DNA of 64,000 nt from Campanula takesimana (GCA_026119855.1 JAOWBW010000438.1:934631-998630), one strand, 5' to 3'; counted from the first letter of the stretch, positions 1 to 10,993 are shown. The notes: generated from the sequence alone by a model not told the origin. Made by a program: numbers and translations.

Positions 1-950
1 TCGCAATCAAAGTCTCAAAGATAAAACGAAGTTAGAATTATGAAGAGTTCATAATTGCTAAAATTGAGAAACAAAGTTCTTGATTCAATGATTGGAGATC
101 CATGTGGAATTGTGAATGCAATTGGCCTACGTTCATCGAGACCATCTATTGCTTAGTTTCGGCCACATGGACTACTTTCTTGGTTTCTTGAATTAGTGCG
201 GGATTGTGGTTGCCTAATGGCTTAGTTCGACCGCACTTCTTGTTGTCTTGATTTGGAGATAATAACCAAAGTTGAAATAGTCTCATCCTCATAATTATAG
301 AGAAACTAATGACACATAAATATCATGCTTAAATTAATGGAGATTAATTTAGTGGCTAAACTTGATGTGTAACATGTCTATATTATGTGCTCATAAATGT
401 GTTATATGCTATATGTGATGAACCTTTAAAGAAAGTTTTAAGTCTTTTATTGCCATGCCATGATTAAAACACTTGTTAGTACATGAGTGATTTTAATGTA
501 GATTCGCCCTAGCGAGATGCATTAAATTTGTTTATGTATGAGCAAGATAGATAGTGTGGGCACGCCCTAGCGGGACACATTAACTGTGCGTTTAAAATGG
601 TTAGACTTAATTAGGCGTCAAAACAGTTTTGGGCCTAGGCAAAGATGAGGTTTAACATGCTTTTTGAAATTTGATTTCTTAAAGAATCTCATAAAAGGAA
701 CTAAGAGTCATATGAGATATGATTGACAAGAGTTGTCTACCTAATTAATTTGATTTTGTGTAATCCGCCTTAGCGGACTTGAAATTAAATTAAAGTTGGA
801 TCTTAACCCATTTAAATTATATTATACATTGGATGTATATGAAGGTTATATAATTTAGTGGGAGTATTTTGTTTGAAAAATACATTATTTATCTCTTTAA
901 TGAAAGTCGGTACTTATTAAATTTTGGAAATTTTTGCATATTTGTAGATA

Positions 951-1898
951 ATGACTAATAACACTCAATCAATGTCGTTGCGATCGATCCTTGAGAAGGA
1001 TAAGCTCGAAGAGAATGGTACAAACTTTATGGATTGGATCCGTAGCATAAGAATTGTTCTTAGGCAAGAAGATAAGTTGTACATTCTCGATGGGCCTCTC
1101 CCCGCTGAACCACCGCCTACTGCCCCTAGGGTAGAAAGAGACAATTACAAGAAACATCGTAATGATTCTAGAGATGTAAGTTGTCTCATGCTTGCTGCTA
1201 TGTGTTCAAAACTCCAACAAAGTTTGGAACATTTGGAAGCCTATGAGATAGGCGTGGAGTTGAGAACTATGTTTCAAGAGCAAGCTAGGCAAGAGAGGTA
1301 CAAGACCATTGTTGCATTCACTACTAGTAAAATGAATGAAGGGCAACAAGTGAGTCCTCACTTTCTTAAAATGAAAGGTTATGTAGAGCACCTTGAGAAA
1401 CTTGGATATCCAATCCCATTGGAGCTAGCCACGGATCTCATTCTTAATTCATTGCCTAAAAGTTATAATCAGTTTGTAATGAATTATAACATGCATGGAA
1501 TGGATAAGAATCTCTCTGAGTTGCATGGGATGCTCAAAACTGCAGAGATGAAAATTGTGGAGAAAGGCTCTCCCGTGCTCTTGGTTCATGATGGGAAGAA
1601 GCCTGGTGTCAAAGGCAAGGGTAAGGCAAAAGTTGTCAAACCCAAGATAAGCAAGGCAAAGGTTGCCAAGGCTTCTGAGGAAAAACCCGATTCACAAAAG
1701 GATGCAATCTGTTTCCATTGTCAAGAAATTGGTCATTGGAAACGTAATTGCAAGGCTTTCTTGGAAGAGCAAAAGAAGAAGAAGAGCAGCAAGGCTGCGT
1801 CGACTTCAGGTATCTATATGATAGATATTCTCCTTTCTACCACTGATTCTTGGGTATTGGATACCGGATGTGGTTCTCACATTTGTCTAAATGTGTAG
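951..1898 (+). CDS. gag: copia gag with start of protease (A1), ended by premature TAG
   Basis: Capsid/nucleocapsid protein of A1, 315 codons. The start follows a long AT-rich leader and matches the start used in copy A2. Residues 1-200 look like the copia gag (UBN2-type) domain. A lysine-rich stretch at about 215-245 is followed by a CCHC zinc knuckle, C254-x2-C257-x4-H262-x4-C267, which would bind genomic RNA. The aspartic protease begins with the LDTG motif (D304). Translation stops at TAG 1896-1898 where A2 has CAG, a C-to-T change. A second lesion follows near 1950, where a run of three A in A2 is two A here. Gag and pol were therefore one reading frame. Confidence 0.9.
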   Translation: MTNNTQSMSLRSILEKDKLEENGTNFMDWIRSIRIVLRQEDKLYILDGPLPAEPPPTAPRVERDNYKKHRNDSRDVSCLMLAAMCSKLQQSLEHLEAYEIGVELRTMFQEQARQERYKTIVAFTTSKMNEGQQVSPHFLKMKGYVEHLEKLGYPIPLELATDLILNSLPKSYNQFVMNYNMHGMDKNLSELHGMLKTAEMKIVEKGSPVLLVHDGKKPGVKGKGKAKVVKPKISKAKVAKASEEKPDSQKDAICFHCQEIGHWKRNCKAFLEEQKKKKSSKAASTSGIYMIDILLSTTDSWVLDTGCGSHICLNV

Positions 1899-2023
1899 GG
1901 ACTAAAGAATAGGAGACTGCTTAAAGAAGGTGAAGTAGATCTACGCGTGGGAATGGAGCAAGAGTTGCTGCATTAGCCGTAGGGACCTATGAAGTCACTT
2001 TACCTTCCGGATTAATTCTTGTT

Positions 2024-4906
2024 TTGAACAATTGTTATTATGTTCCGGATTTAAGCAGAAATATTATTTCAATTTCTTGTTTGGATAATGAAGGTTTTAA
2101 GTTTCTTATTGAGAATAAGAAATTTTCTATTTATTTAAATGATGTGCTTTATGGTATTGCTAATTCATTTAATGGCCTTTATATCTTGGATGTCAAGAAT
2201 GAAAATAATCTCTATCATGTAAATAAGAAATCTAAACCTAATGATGTAAATCATACTTATTTGTGGCATTGCCGTCTTGGTCATATTAATGAGAAGCGTA
2301 TCTCAAAACTCCATGGGGACGGACTTTTGGGTTCATGTGACTTAGAGTCATATGACACTTGTGAGTCGTGTCTTCTTGGAAAAATGACTAAGACACCTTT
2401 TACCAAGTTGGGTGAAAGGGCAAGCGACTTATTGGGGTTGATACATTCCGATGTATGCGGACCATTAAGTAGCAATGCTAGGGGAGGATTTCAATACTTC
2501 ATAACCTTCACTGATGATTATAGTAGATTTGGGTATGTTTACCTAATGAAACATAAAAGTGAAGCGTTTGAGATATTTAGAATATTTCAAAATGAAGTAG
2601 AAAAACAACTTGGCAAAAGTATTAAGGCACTTCGATCAGATCGTGGTGGTGAATACTTGAGTCAAGAATTTGATGATCATCTAAAGAATTGTGGAATAGT
2701 TTCACAATTGACTCCACCTGGAACACCACAATGGAATGGTGTGTCCGAGAGGAGGAATCAGACTTTGTTAGACATGGTTCGATCAATGATGAGTCAAGTT
2801 GATCTTCCAATATCCTTTTGGGGTTACGCTCTAGAAACCGCTGCTTTCACACTAAATCAAGTTCCAACTAAATCGGTTCTAAAGACTCCATATGAGATGT
2901 GGAGTGGAAAGAAACCTAGTTTATCTTTCATGAGGATTTGGGGTTGCGAAGTTTATGTCAAGAGACTTATCTCTGACAAACTAGCACACAAATCTGATAA
3001 ATGTATTTTCGTGGGATATCCTAAGGAAACTAAAGGATATTACTTTTACAACCGAGAGGACAACAAAGTGTTTGTTGCCCGAACTGGTGTCTTTCTAGAG
3101 AAAGAGTTTCTCTCCAAAGAAATCAGTGGGAGTAAAATAAATCTTGAAGAAATTCGAGACCCAGAAAATAACATTGAACCAATAGTAGAACAAGAACAAG
3201 AACCACAAGGAGTTGTGGAACCTATTCAAAATACACAAGCATCTCGCAGATCTAGTAGGTTACGATCCGAGCCCGAGAGATATGGATTTCTCGTAACGGA
3301 TAGTAATGAGGTAGAAATCATTGAGAATGATGAACCGTCAACCTACCAAGAGGCGATGTCTTCTCCTGATTCGGACAAGTGGCTTGGAGCCATGGAATCC
3401 GAATTGCAATCCATGCAAGACAATCAAGTTTGGAATTTGATTGATGCACCCGAAGGTGTAAAAACCATAGGATGCAAATGGGTCTTCAAGAAGAAGACTG
3501 ACTTGGATGGGAAGGTGCATACTTACAAAGCTAGGCTTGTAGCGAAGGGTTATAGGCAAGTTCATGGTATTGACTATGATGAGACATTTTCACCCGTAGC
3601 AATGATCAAGTCCATAAGAATTTTGCTTGCCATTGCCGCATATCATGACTATGAAATATGGCAGATGGACGTCAAAACCGCTTTCCTGAATGGAAAACTC
3701 CAAGAGGATGTATATATGACACAACCAGAAGGTTTTGAACAAGATTCTAAGGTATGCAAATTGCAGAGATCCATCTATGGATTGAAGCAAGCTTCTAGGA
3801 GTTGGAATCTCCGTTTTGATGAATCGGTCAAAGAGTTTGGTTTCATCAAGAACGAAGATGAGCCTTGTGTATACAAGAAGATTAGTGGGAGCATAGTGCT
3901 ATTCCTTATTTTATATGTGGATGACATATTGCTCATTGGAAACGACATTCCTACACTTCAGTCTGTGAAGACTTGGTTAGGAAAGTGCTTCGCAATGAAA
4001 GATATGGGTGAAGCCGCATATATTCTTGGCATTAAGATCTATAGAGATAGATCAAGGAGGTTACTTGGTTTAAGCCAAAGTACATACATTGACAGGGTCA
4101 TTAGAAGATTCCGTATGGAAAATTCCAAGAGAGGCACCTTGCCCGTGTTACATGGAGTTTCTCTAAGCAAGACTCAATGTCCTAAGACAAAAGATGAGCG
4201 TGAGAAAATGAATGATGTTCCATATGCTTCGGCAATTGGGTCCATCATGTATGCCATGATTTGTACTAGGCCGGATGTATCTTATGCTTTGAGCATGACA
4301 AGTAGATACCAATCCGACCCTGGCGAAAATCACTGGATAGCTGTAAAAGCGATTCTTAAGTACTTGAGAAGAACTAAAGACTCGTTTTTGGTCTATGGAG
4401 GAATGGAAGATGATCTCGTTGTAAATGCTTACACGGATGCAAGCTTCCAAACCGACAAAGATGATAGCCGATCGCAATCGGGTTTTGTGTTTATGTTAAA
4501 TGGTGGAGCTGTAAGCTGGAAGAGTTCCAAGCAAAGTACAACCGCTGATTCTACAACAGAAGCTGAGTATATTGCTGCATCGGATGCTGCAAAGGAAGCT
4601 GTTTGGATTAAGAAGTTCATAACTGAACTTGAAGTGGTTCCTAGTATTGCTAATCCAATAGACCTTTATTGCGACAATAATGGTGCTATTGCTCAAGCAA
4701 AGGAACCAAGAGCACATCAGAAATCCAAACACATACTTAGGCGTTTTCATATCATTCGAGAGATCGTTGATAGGGGAGACGTAAATATATGCAGAGTACC
4801 TACTGATGACAATGTTGCGGACCCGCTAACAAAGGGACTTCCACAAGCTAAACATGATGATCATGTTAGGTCCATGGGTATTAGATACATGGGAGATTGG
4901 GCCTAG
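2024..4906 (+). CDS. pol: copia pol: integrase, reverse transcriptase, RNase H (A1)
   Basis: Open frame of 960 codons; the first ATG is only the first methionine after the frameshift, so most of the protease lies upstream. The integrase zinc site is H82/H87/C113/C116, with catalytic D143, D206 and E242. Reverse transcriptase runs from about 440 to 690, with QMDV (D549) and YVDD (631-634). RNase H runs from about 800 to 945 with D805, E846 and D884. These make the cDNA, degrade the RNA template and insert the element. The frame is intact to a normal TAG at 4904-4906 just before the purine tract, so this enzyme region looks less decayed than A2's, although the copy as a whole is broken upstream. 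Confidence 0.93.
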   Translation: MNNCYYVPDLSRNIISISCLDNEGFKFLIENKKFSIYLNDVLYGIANSFNGLYILDVKNENNLYHVNKKSKPNDVNHTYLWHCRLGHINEKRISKLHGDGLLGSCDLESYDTCESCLLGKMTKTPFTKLGERASDLLGLIHSDVCGPLSSNARGGFQYFITFTDDYSRFGYVYLMKHKSEAFEIFRIFQNEVEKQLGKSIKALRSDRGGEYLSQEFDDHLKNCGIVSQLTPPGTPQWNGVSERRNQTLLDMVRSMMSQVDLPISFWGYALETAAFTLNQVPTKSVLKTPYEMWSGKKPSLSFMRIWGCEVYVKRLISDKLAHKSDKCIFVGYPKETKGYYFYNREDNKVFVARTGVFLEKEFLSKEISGSKINLEEIRDPENNIEPIVEQEQEPQGVVEPIQNTQASRRSSRLRSEPERYGFLVTDSNEVEIIENDEPSTYQEAMSSPDSDKWLGAMESELQSMQDNQVWNLIDAPEGVKTIGCKWVFKKKTDLDGKVHTYKARLVAKGYRQVHGIDYDETFSPVAMIKSIRILLAIAAYHDYEIWQMDVKTAFLNGKLQEDVYMTQPEGFEQDSKVCKLQRSIYGLKQASRSWNLRFDESVKEFGFIKNEDEPCVYKKISGSIVLFLILYVDDILLIGNDIPTLQSVKTWLGKCFAMKDMGEAAYILGIKIYRDRSRRLLGLSQSTYIDRVIRRFRMENSKRGTLPVLHGVSLSKTQCPKTKDEREKMNDVPYASAIGSIMYAMICTRPDVSYALSMTSRYQSDPGENHWIAVKAILKYLRRTKDSFLVYGGMEDDLVVNAYTDASFQTDKDDSRSQSGFVFMLNGGAVSWKSSKQSTTADSTTEAEYIAASDAAKEAVWIKKFITELEVVPSIANPIDLYCDNNGAIAQAKEPRAHQKSKHILRRFHIIREIVDRGDVNICRVPTDDNVADPLTKGLPQAKHDDHVRSMGIRYMGDWA

Positions 4907-4920
4907 GGCAAGTGGGAGAT

Positions 4921-6440
4921 TATTGGTAGTGGTGCCCTAGGCACGTTTAATAAATGTTGTAATTGTTATCATTTATTTCATATCAATAAAGAGATGTTTT
5001 GATTATTATTATTGTTCATGTTTACTTATAATAATCTCCGTCCCTAGTACTTGTTAAGCACTAGTATAAAGGCTAAATGATCATGCGATGATCATGTTAG
5101 ATTTATGGGTACTTGTTTGGAACAAGGTACTGGACATGACCCGCTGTATGAGATTTATGTCATGGTCTATGTCGTACATATATCTCATATTAGTTATGTC
5201 ATTTGAATCCTTAGACATGAAGTTATTATAGTCTTCCACTTGATGAACATTGTGTTTGACATATATTCAAACGCTACCTTAACACGGTAGTTATAAAGGG
5301 TATGATTGGTATAATCGGATTCCCGTTGGGAAGAATAATAAGCTAAATGGATTTGTCCCTCCCCGGAGAGATGTCAAGCTTGGGCCCCTCGAAGGAATGA
5401 TGTTGATGAAATGTTCGGCCGGACTCAAATGGATTGATTGGATCAATAGCATTTGAATTATCAACATATTCGGAATCGAGAAAGTATTGAACAAAACAAG
5501 TTGACTGTTTGACCATGACTTGTGTTCAATGACATCGTGGACAAAGGGATTGTGACATATTCTAAAGGAATGCGAACTTGTATCTAGTTATACTATTTGG
5601 GTAGGTATGACGGTTTGCTAGAACCTAATCATATCTTATGGGATCATGTTTGAGCCCATTGCCAACTTAGTATAATCCTAGAGGGTCACACACAATAGAA
5701 CGAATCTTAAATAAAAGGACTATATTGGAACTTAGGGTCGAAGGACCTCCAAGGAATTTCTGGAAAAGTTCTGGGCCTCCTGGTCAACCAAGCGGGCGCT
5801 TGGGTTGCACCAGGCGGGCGCCTGTTCAAGCCGGAAAGGGACTGGAGTTTTTGCCCAAACAGGCGGGCGCCTGGGTGGTACCAGGCGGGCGCCTGGTGTT
5901 GCCGATTGGAATTTCCTAATTCGATTAGGAATGGTTTTTGACACAAGTTACCTATTTGGAATAGGTCTTAAATGTGTATAAAACCCCAATTCGGCCAGAC
6001 CATAAATTAATACCTTTTGTGAGTCTCAAAGAGTTTGAGAGAGATTTTATTTTGTTCTAAGATATCATTGATTGAGGAACAAAATAATTCACAAAATAAA
6101 TTCCATATAGTTCTTTATTAAATTGTGAAAGCGTGTTTTACAATTATTGGTCTAGCAACCAAGATCAAAGAAGCTCCTTTGATATTCGTTCGAAGTGTGG
6201 ATACCGCTAGAGGGTGAAAATCATCATCTTCAAAGTTCGTGTTCAAGCTTTGTGATCGTGATCAAGTCTTCAAGTTTCTCCACCAAAGATCAAGAGAAAA
6301 TTCATAAGCCATCAAGGGTTAGTTATTCCTCTATTCATCTTGTTGTATTTGATTTAATCATATGAACGGATCCATGGCTTTGGGTTTCTTAAAATTTTAA
6401 TTGCTATATTCCGCTGCGCATGTTACGTGGAAACCCAACA
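4921..6440 (+). repeat. 3' LTR of A1
   Basis: About 1,520 bp. It starts TATTGGTAGTGG (A2 has TGTTGG, so the first dinucleotide has mutated) and ends AAACCCAACA. A purine-rich tract (AAGTGGGAGAT) lies directly upstream. A TATA box is at 5977-5983. Four GC-rich words sit at 5790-5801, 5811-5824, 5860-5873 and 5882-5895. It is closely similar to both A2 LTRs. Promoter and polyadenylation functions are inferred from family knowledge. Confidence 0.93.
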
Positions 6441-7536
6441 TTGTGCACGATCCTTGTTAACCTTATTGAACATCTTGGTACACTCTAGTGTTAGAATTTG
6501 GTCCTTTATGATTAAAAATGTGATGGAATTTGATTAAGTGTTAATTGGGAGTTTGGAACATCTTCTTGATGTATTTGTGGTTTGACTTATCCTTATGATG
6601 ACTATTTGGCATGGTTCCCTACTTTGGAATCATTAATTGTTTATTTAAGCTAGTATTTATTACTTGGGATTCATTTGAAAGTCCAGCTGGTACTTGTGTT
6701 TTCTTTAGGCAATGGATAATATTATAATGGCACACGAGCCAAGTCCAGTATAGTATCGTCCATTGGTTCCTCTTTTCCCCTTCCAGATTGGCCTTGGTTG
6801 GGATGAGCTAGCTCCCTTTGGTGAGTATTCTAGCTAGTCGTTTGGGTTATGACTTTGTGTCATATTCCCCTTGTTACTTTATCGTTGTTACATGGTTCTG
6901 GTACCAGGGTTATTATCTTCAGCTGTTTTGCTTCTATGAAGATGGGTTGATTGGTCGATCGATTGAAGCTGCGCAGAGTTTTCTTCTTATATCCGTTTGG
7001 TGGAAACCTTGGCTCAATATCCTTTGTTACTTGTTTATTTCCGCTGCTATCTGTTAACTGCTAATTGCTACGTGCTATGTGAGTTTTTTTATTGTTTATT
7101 GCATCATAGCATGTCATGTAGTTGCATAAGTGGCTTATTGAGATTTATCCCACCCCCTTTCTTTTTATCTTTGTTTTTCCTTAACCCCCCCAGGAGGAAA
7201 GTAATAGGACTCGCTGATCACGAGAAGGACGTCGAGAGTGATCGTGACTTTTGGGCAGGTTGTTGTTCGGTTTGCAGTACTTAAATGTATAACCTTTGGG
7301 ATAGTATTACCAAACTGTGACGTCATTAAGAAGTTGTAATATTTTGTATTTTGGTGTAAGCTTGTGGAGCTTATACTAGTGGTTTAGTAATGTTGTTAAA
7401 ATTTGGATTTCTAAAACCGTGTATTATCATCTTTTGGTATCAAAGGGAATTTTTATCTTTTGTATTTTGGTGCTTTATTGTTTTAAGTCGACGTCCAGCT
7501 CGCGAGCTCCCGGCCCGCGGGGTCGGGGTCGCGACA
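6441..7536 (+). repeat. 3' part of a B-family gypsy LTR, interrupted by A1
   Basis: This matches the terminal part of the LTRs at 22324-24515 and 47499-50319, including the shared block around 6475-6600, a pyrimidine-rich tract near 7150-7190 and the GC-rich end that finishes GTCGCGACA. The upstream part of this LTR is not in the window and is presumably beyond A1's missing 5' end. Sequence after 7536 belongs to a different repeat. Confidence 0.85.
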
Positions 7537-8050
7537 GCTATCCTCTTCGCCTCTAAATCTCATTACAAAGTGCGTTATCCTCACTGAGTCGATGCTTGGA
7601 ACATACTTCCCGAAAGCCAAGTCGATAGCTAAAATGCCTAATACATTCAAACCCAAAAATCTTGCATGTCTCTTTCCCAATAAGAGACAAAACTACTCTC
7701 CTCTCTCATCTGAGTCATCTTCGAGTACACTCTGTCAAAAAAAAGAGAAAAATAAATAAATAAAAAGAGACGCAAAAGAGATGCCCGCTAGATTGAAAAC
7801 CCAAAAGGGCGGTCTAGGAAAAAATCAGGGTGCGTCACCAAAAAAAAATAGGGAGAACATTCTTCAAATCATTTCTTCTTCAACCTTCCTCTTTCCTTAA
7901 ATCAATCAAGCGGGAGAGCACTCTTTTTCAAGTCAAAAAAGCCTCATAAGCCTGTTCACGAAGTCATCTACAACATACAAGATTCTTGGGGCTTGACTTA
8001 GACCGCACATGAGATAAACTTGGGGCTTTGACTCGCCCGAGCAGCACGGC
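7537..8050 (+). repeat. Internal-region fragment of a C-family (Tat/Ogre-like) element
   Basis: The block 7769-7836 matches 28320-28388 of element C1 in sequence and in fold: outer stem GACGCA/TGCGTC, inner CTAGA/TCTAG, innermost CCC/GGG. A perfect 8-bp hairpin lies at 7667-7689 (TGTCTCTT, 7-nt loop, AAGAGACA). The phrase TTGGGGCTT near 7985 and 8020 is also typical of C1. No coding potential is visible. Confidence 0.6.
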
Positions 8051-8339
8051 CGAGTCCTTTACCTGGATCGGCCGCTCCTCGCCTGCTCTGCGACTTTACT
8101 GATTTCTTCTACTTAGATCGCTAGTTCCTGGTTTATCTCTATTCCAACAGGAAACTGGATGGAAACCATCTCTGTCGTTGTTGTCTAGTGATGGTGGCGG
8201 AGGCAATGGCCGTGGAAGAGTTGTTTCCTCCTCTGTCGTCGATCGATCGGTTTTGTGGAGCTCTCCGCTAGCGATAGTTTTAGGTTGAGCGTGGAATTGA
8301 AGCCCCCCCTTTTAATTTGTTTTTGGGGTTCAATTTTAT
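8051..8339. other. Unassigned spacer
   Basis: GC-richer than its surroundings at 8180-8300, with short gene-like codon patterns, but there is no open frame with a recognisable product. It may be interior of the adjacent CACTA-like fragment or a captured gene piece; I cannot decide. Confidence 0.3.
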
Positions 8340-8693
8340 CAAGCCCTTCAACGCTCTAGGTAATTTTGGTGAGACTTAAAAAAAAATAGCTTAGGAAGCA
8401 CTAGGTAAGATAGCGCTTTTTTTATACGCTATCCTAGTGAGACTCTGAAAAAATATTAAAAGCTTAGGAAGCACTAGGTAAGATAGCGCTTTTCTCTATA
8501 CGCTATCTTAATTGTTACCAAGATAGCGTTTAATTTATAAACGCTATGTTAGCTATTTTGATTCCTATTTTTTTTTAATCTTTACGGCTTAATTATAGTT
8601 GATACGCTATGTAAGTGTACTACTTAGATAGCGCTTTGAAAAAGCGCTATCTAAGCTTCGTTTCCTAAGCCTCAATCTGTACTAGTGTATATA
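8340..8693 (-). mobile_element. CACTA-like transposon terminal fragment
   Basis: Read on the minus strand, the segment starts CACTAG at 8693. It continues with many subterminal copies, in both orientations, of an AGATAGCGCTTT/AAAGCGCTATCT motif, the arrangement expected of En/Spm (CACTA) ends. No transposase and no matching opposite end is visible, so only one terminus is present. A foldback repeat with chance CACTA ends is the alternative. Confidence 0.45.
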
Positions 8694-9656
8694 AGTTGTT
8701 ATTTTTCAAATGTTACTTTCTTTCAAAAAATAAAATCAAAATACTAAAAAAAAAAAAAATCTGGAAAAACACTATTACATTTCAATAAATAATAATTACA
8801 TTTAGTTATTGTTAGTGTTACACGTATTTATAGTTAGTATTACACTTGAAAGATGAGTAAAATGAGCTATATTTTTTTTCCCGTAAAATTGGTGTTACGT
8901 TTACTTGTAAACAATGTTACTTTATAAGTAACACAATTGTTACATTTAGTTATACTAAGCATTACTTTTGGTAAACGACAAAACAGTAAAAAAAAAACGA
9001 TTTTTTTTTTCTGGGGGTTTTTTTTTTGGCCAATGGGTCGCTGTCACGTGACAAATTTTGAGTGGAGTATGGGTTGGGATCCTACGCTTCGCGGAGAATG
9101 TTGTAAACGGGTCATGGGTCGACCTGTCTTTTCTATGAGACAGATCTAGGTGTTCTCACAAGAGACCATCTCTAAAAAAAGAAAATACTCCGTATCAAAA
9201 GAAAAAAACAAGAAAGGAGTCATTGGTCAAATAAAATGTTTTCACTATCTCCCTTAGGAATCGAAAAACAGCTTGCATTAATTTCTTTTTTGAGTGTTTT
9301 ATAATAGTAAGTTTCGTTTCTTAAAATGTCTAATTTTTATTATTTTTAATGCACTTTACCCCACTTATCATACACACGCACTTAAATTCTGGGTCTCACT
9401 CTCAAATCATCATTCTCACAACTATTTTACTACTCACAAAACTTTGAAATATGTATACTCATTCCTTAATTCTTGTATCGGAAAAAATTAGCGCACGTTG
9501 TATCAGAAGATGGGAGTAAGAATGTAGGATTAATTCCTCAAAAGTCCCATAGATTTAATGAAATTCTTAAAGATGCTATCCTTTTCTGATAATTTCCCTT
9601 AGTCTGTGTAGAGAATGTTTATTTTCCAAAGGCCCAAATCTATATATATATATATA
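8694..9656. other. AT-rich spacer, nothing recognised
   Basis: Low-complexity, AT-rich DNA with poly(A)/poly(T) runs, repeated GTTAC/ATTAC words at 8710-8960, and a short TA repeat just before the Stowaway element. The 9140-9230 stretch may hold remnants of small MITEs. No gene, RNA or clean repeat boundary was found. Confidence 0.4.
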
Positions 9657-9892
9657 CTCCCTCCGTCCCGCTCGAATTAGGATTTTTGGTCAAGTAATTT
9701 AATACTTTGATCAACAATTTGAAGAAAAATAATTATGTTAATGAAAATCTAAAAATAGTTATTTAGTTTATTATTAATCATGATACAATAACAATTTTTA
9801 AATTTTTATTAGCATTGTTATTTTTCTTCAAATTATTGGTCAAAGTAAAAATTGCTTGATCAAGAATCCTAATTCGAGCGGGACAGAAGGAG
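9657..9892. mobile_element. Stowaway MITE 1
   Basis: 236 bp between two TA dinucleotides. Terminal inverted repeats start CTCCCTCCGTCCC on the left and, reading inward from the right end, CTCCTTCTGTCCC. The inverted similarity extends through GCTCGAATTAGGATT. The TIR consensus and TA duplication are diagnostic of Stowaway (Tc1/mariner-derived) MITEs. It has no coding capacity. Confidence 0.9.
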
Positions 9893-10045
9893 TATATTAG
9901 AGTTGGTGAGGAGAGCTAAGGTGTTGCCATGTGGACAAGTCATGGAAGAAGCTTGAATTTGGTGATGCCACATCAACACTACCCTCTTAAATAAGTGACT
10001 TTTCATTTTTTTTTTCTATTAGCTAATAGTATTAGCTAATAATAT

Positions 10046-10983
10046 GGGTTAATTGCAATTTGGTTCCTGACTTTTTCCAAAATTTGCAATGATGATGCTG
10101 TCATTTCAATTTCGCCAATTGGTATAATCACTTTGTCATTTTGTTGCAATCCGACTACAAAAGTAACTGGGTGTTAGTTTTCTAACAGATTTTATGTCAC
10201 GTGACTATCACATGATGTTTTAAAGGGCATTTTAAGATATTTTTGGAGCTACACATATCGATTGATATGAATCTTTTTTTAAATTGAAAATAATATTTAA
10301 ATTTACAACATATATTTTTTTTTTGGAAATTTTACAGGTGACCGAATTATTTTATATTAAATATTAACTTTAAATATTTAAAAAAAACACGTGAAATAAT
10401 AATCTAAAAAAAGATATTAGCCCCAAATATGTTTCATATGAAGTAAATGCCATATGTGGATTATCAATTCATAAAAATATTTGATAGACAAAAAAGGGAG
10501 AGGAAGAGGAAGATGAATCGGGGGAAGAGTGTATGTGGAAGGGGTGATGCGGGAACGTGGAGGAGGGGTGGAGGAAAGTAAACGTTAGAAAAGAAGGTTT
10601 ATCATGGTGGAAAGTAGTAATTTTTCAGATTATTTTTCTCATGTCCTCTATTTTTAAATATTTTCATTAAATTAAATTACAAATTAATGTAATATAATTA
10701 TTCACCAAAAAAATTACCAAAAAATATATGTTGTAGATTTAAATATTAGCTTATTTTTTTAAAAAAATATCATACCAATTGGGTATGTGTAGCTTCACAA
10801 ACATCTTAAAACGTCATGTGCTAGTCAGATGACATAAAATCTGTTAGAAAACTAATGCCCAATTACTTTTGTAGTCGGATTGCAACAAAATAACAAAGTG
10901 AGTATACCAATTTGCGAAATTGAAAAGACAACGTCAACATTGCAAATTTCAGGAAAAGTCAGGAACCAAATTGCAATTAACCC
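10046..10983. mobile_element. Long-TIR Mutator-like MITE
   Basis: About 938 bp. Both ends begin GGGTTAATTGCAATTTGG when read inward, and the inverted similarity continues for roughly 200 bp with scattered mismatches. A direct duplication CTAATAATAT flanks it at 10036-10045 and 10984-10993. A 9-10 bp duplication with long TIRs fits a non-autonomous Mutator-like element. The interior is AT-rich without a transposase. Confidence 0.85.
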
Positions 10984-10993
10984 CTAATAATAT

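Larger units (their letters stand above)
1..6440 (+). mobile_element. Ty1/copia LTR retrotransposon A1 (5' LTR outside window)
   Basis: The window opens inside the untranslated leader of a copia element. Position 1 aligns with about position 56010 of the complete copy A2. Order: leader (1-950), gag and protease start (951-1898), pol (2024-4906), purine-rich tract just before 4921, 3' LTR (4921-6440). The order protease, integrase, reverse transcriptase, RNase H is diagnostic of Ty1/copia. The element ends inside a B-family LTR, whose sequence resumes at 6441, so A1 is nested there. Its target-site duplication cannot be checked because the 5' end is missing. Confidence 0.95.

Noticed and set aside
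4163..4477. 104-codon minus frame inside A1 pol, repeated at 60168-60482
   Set aside because: Antisense shadow of conserved reverse transcriptase/RNase H sequence; conserved only because the sense strand is.
5707..5946. Overlapping frames on both strands rich in PPG/RRP residues in the A1 LTR
   Set aside because: They are translations of the GC-word cassette; no start context, and the copies in A2 differ in frame.
6818..7284. Small hydrophobic frames in the B LTR fragment
   Set aside because: Not kept in the other B LTR copies; low-complexity T-rich sequence.
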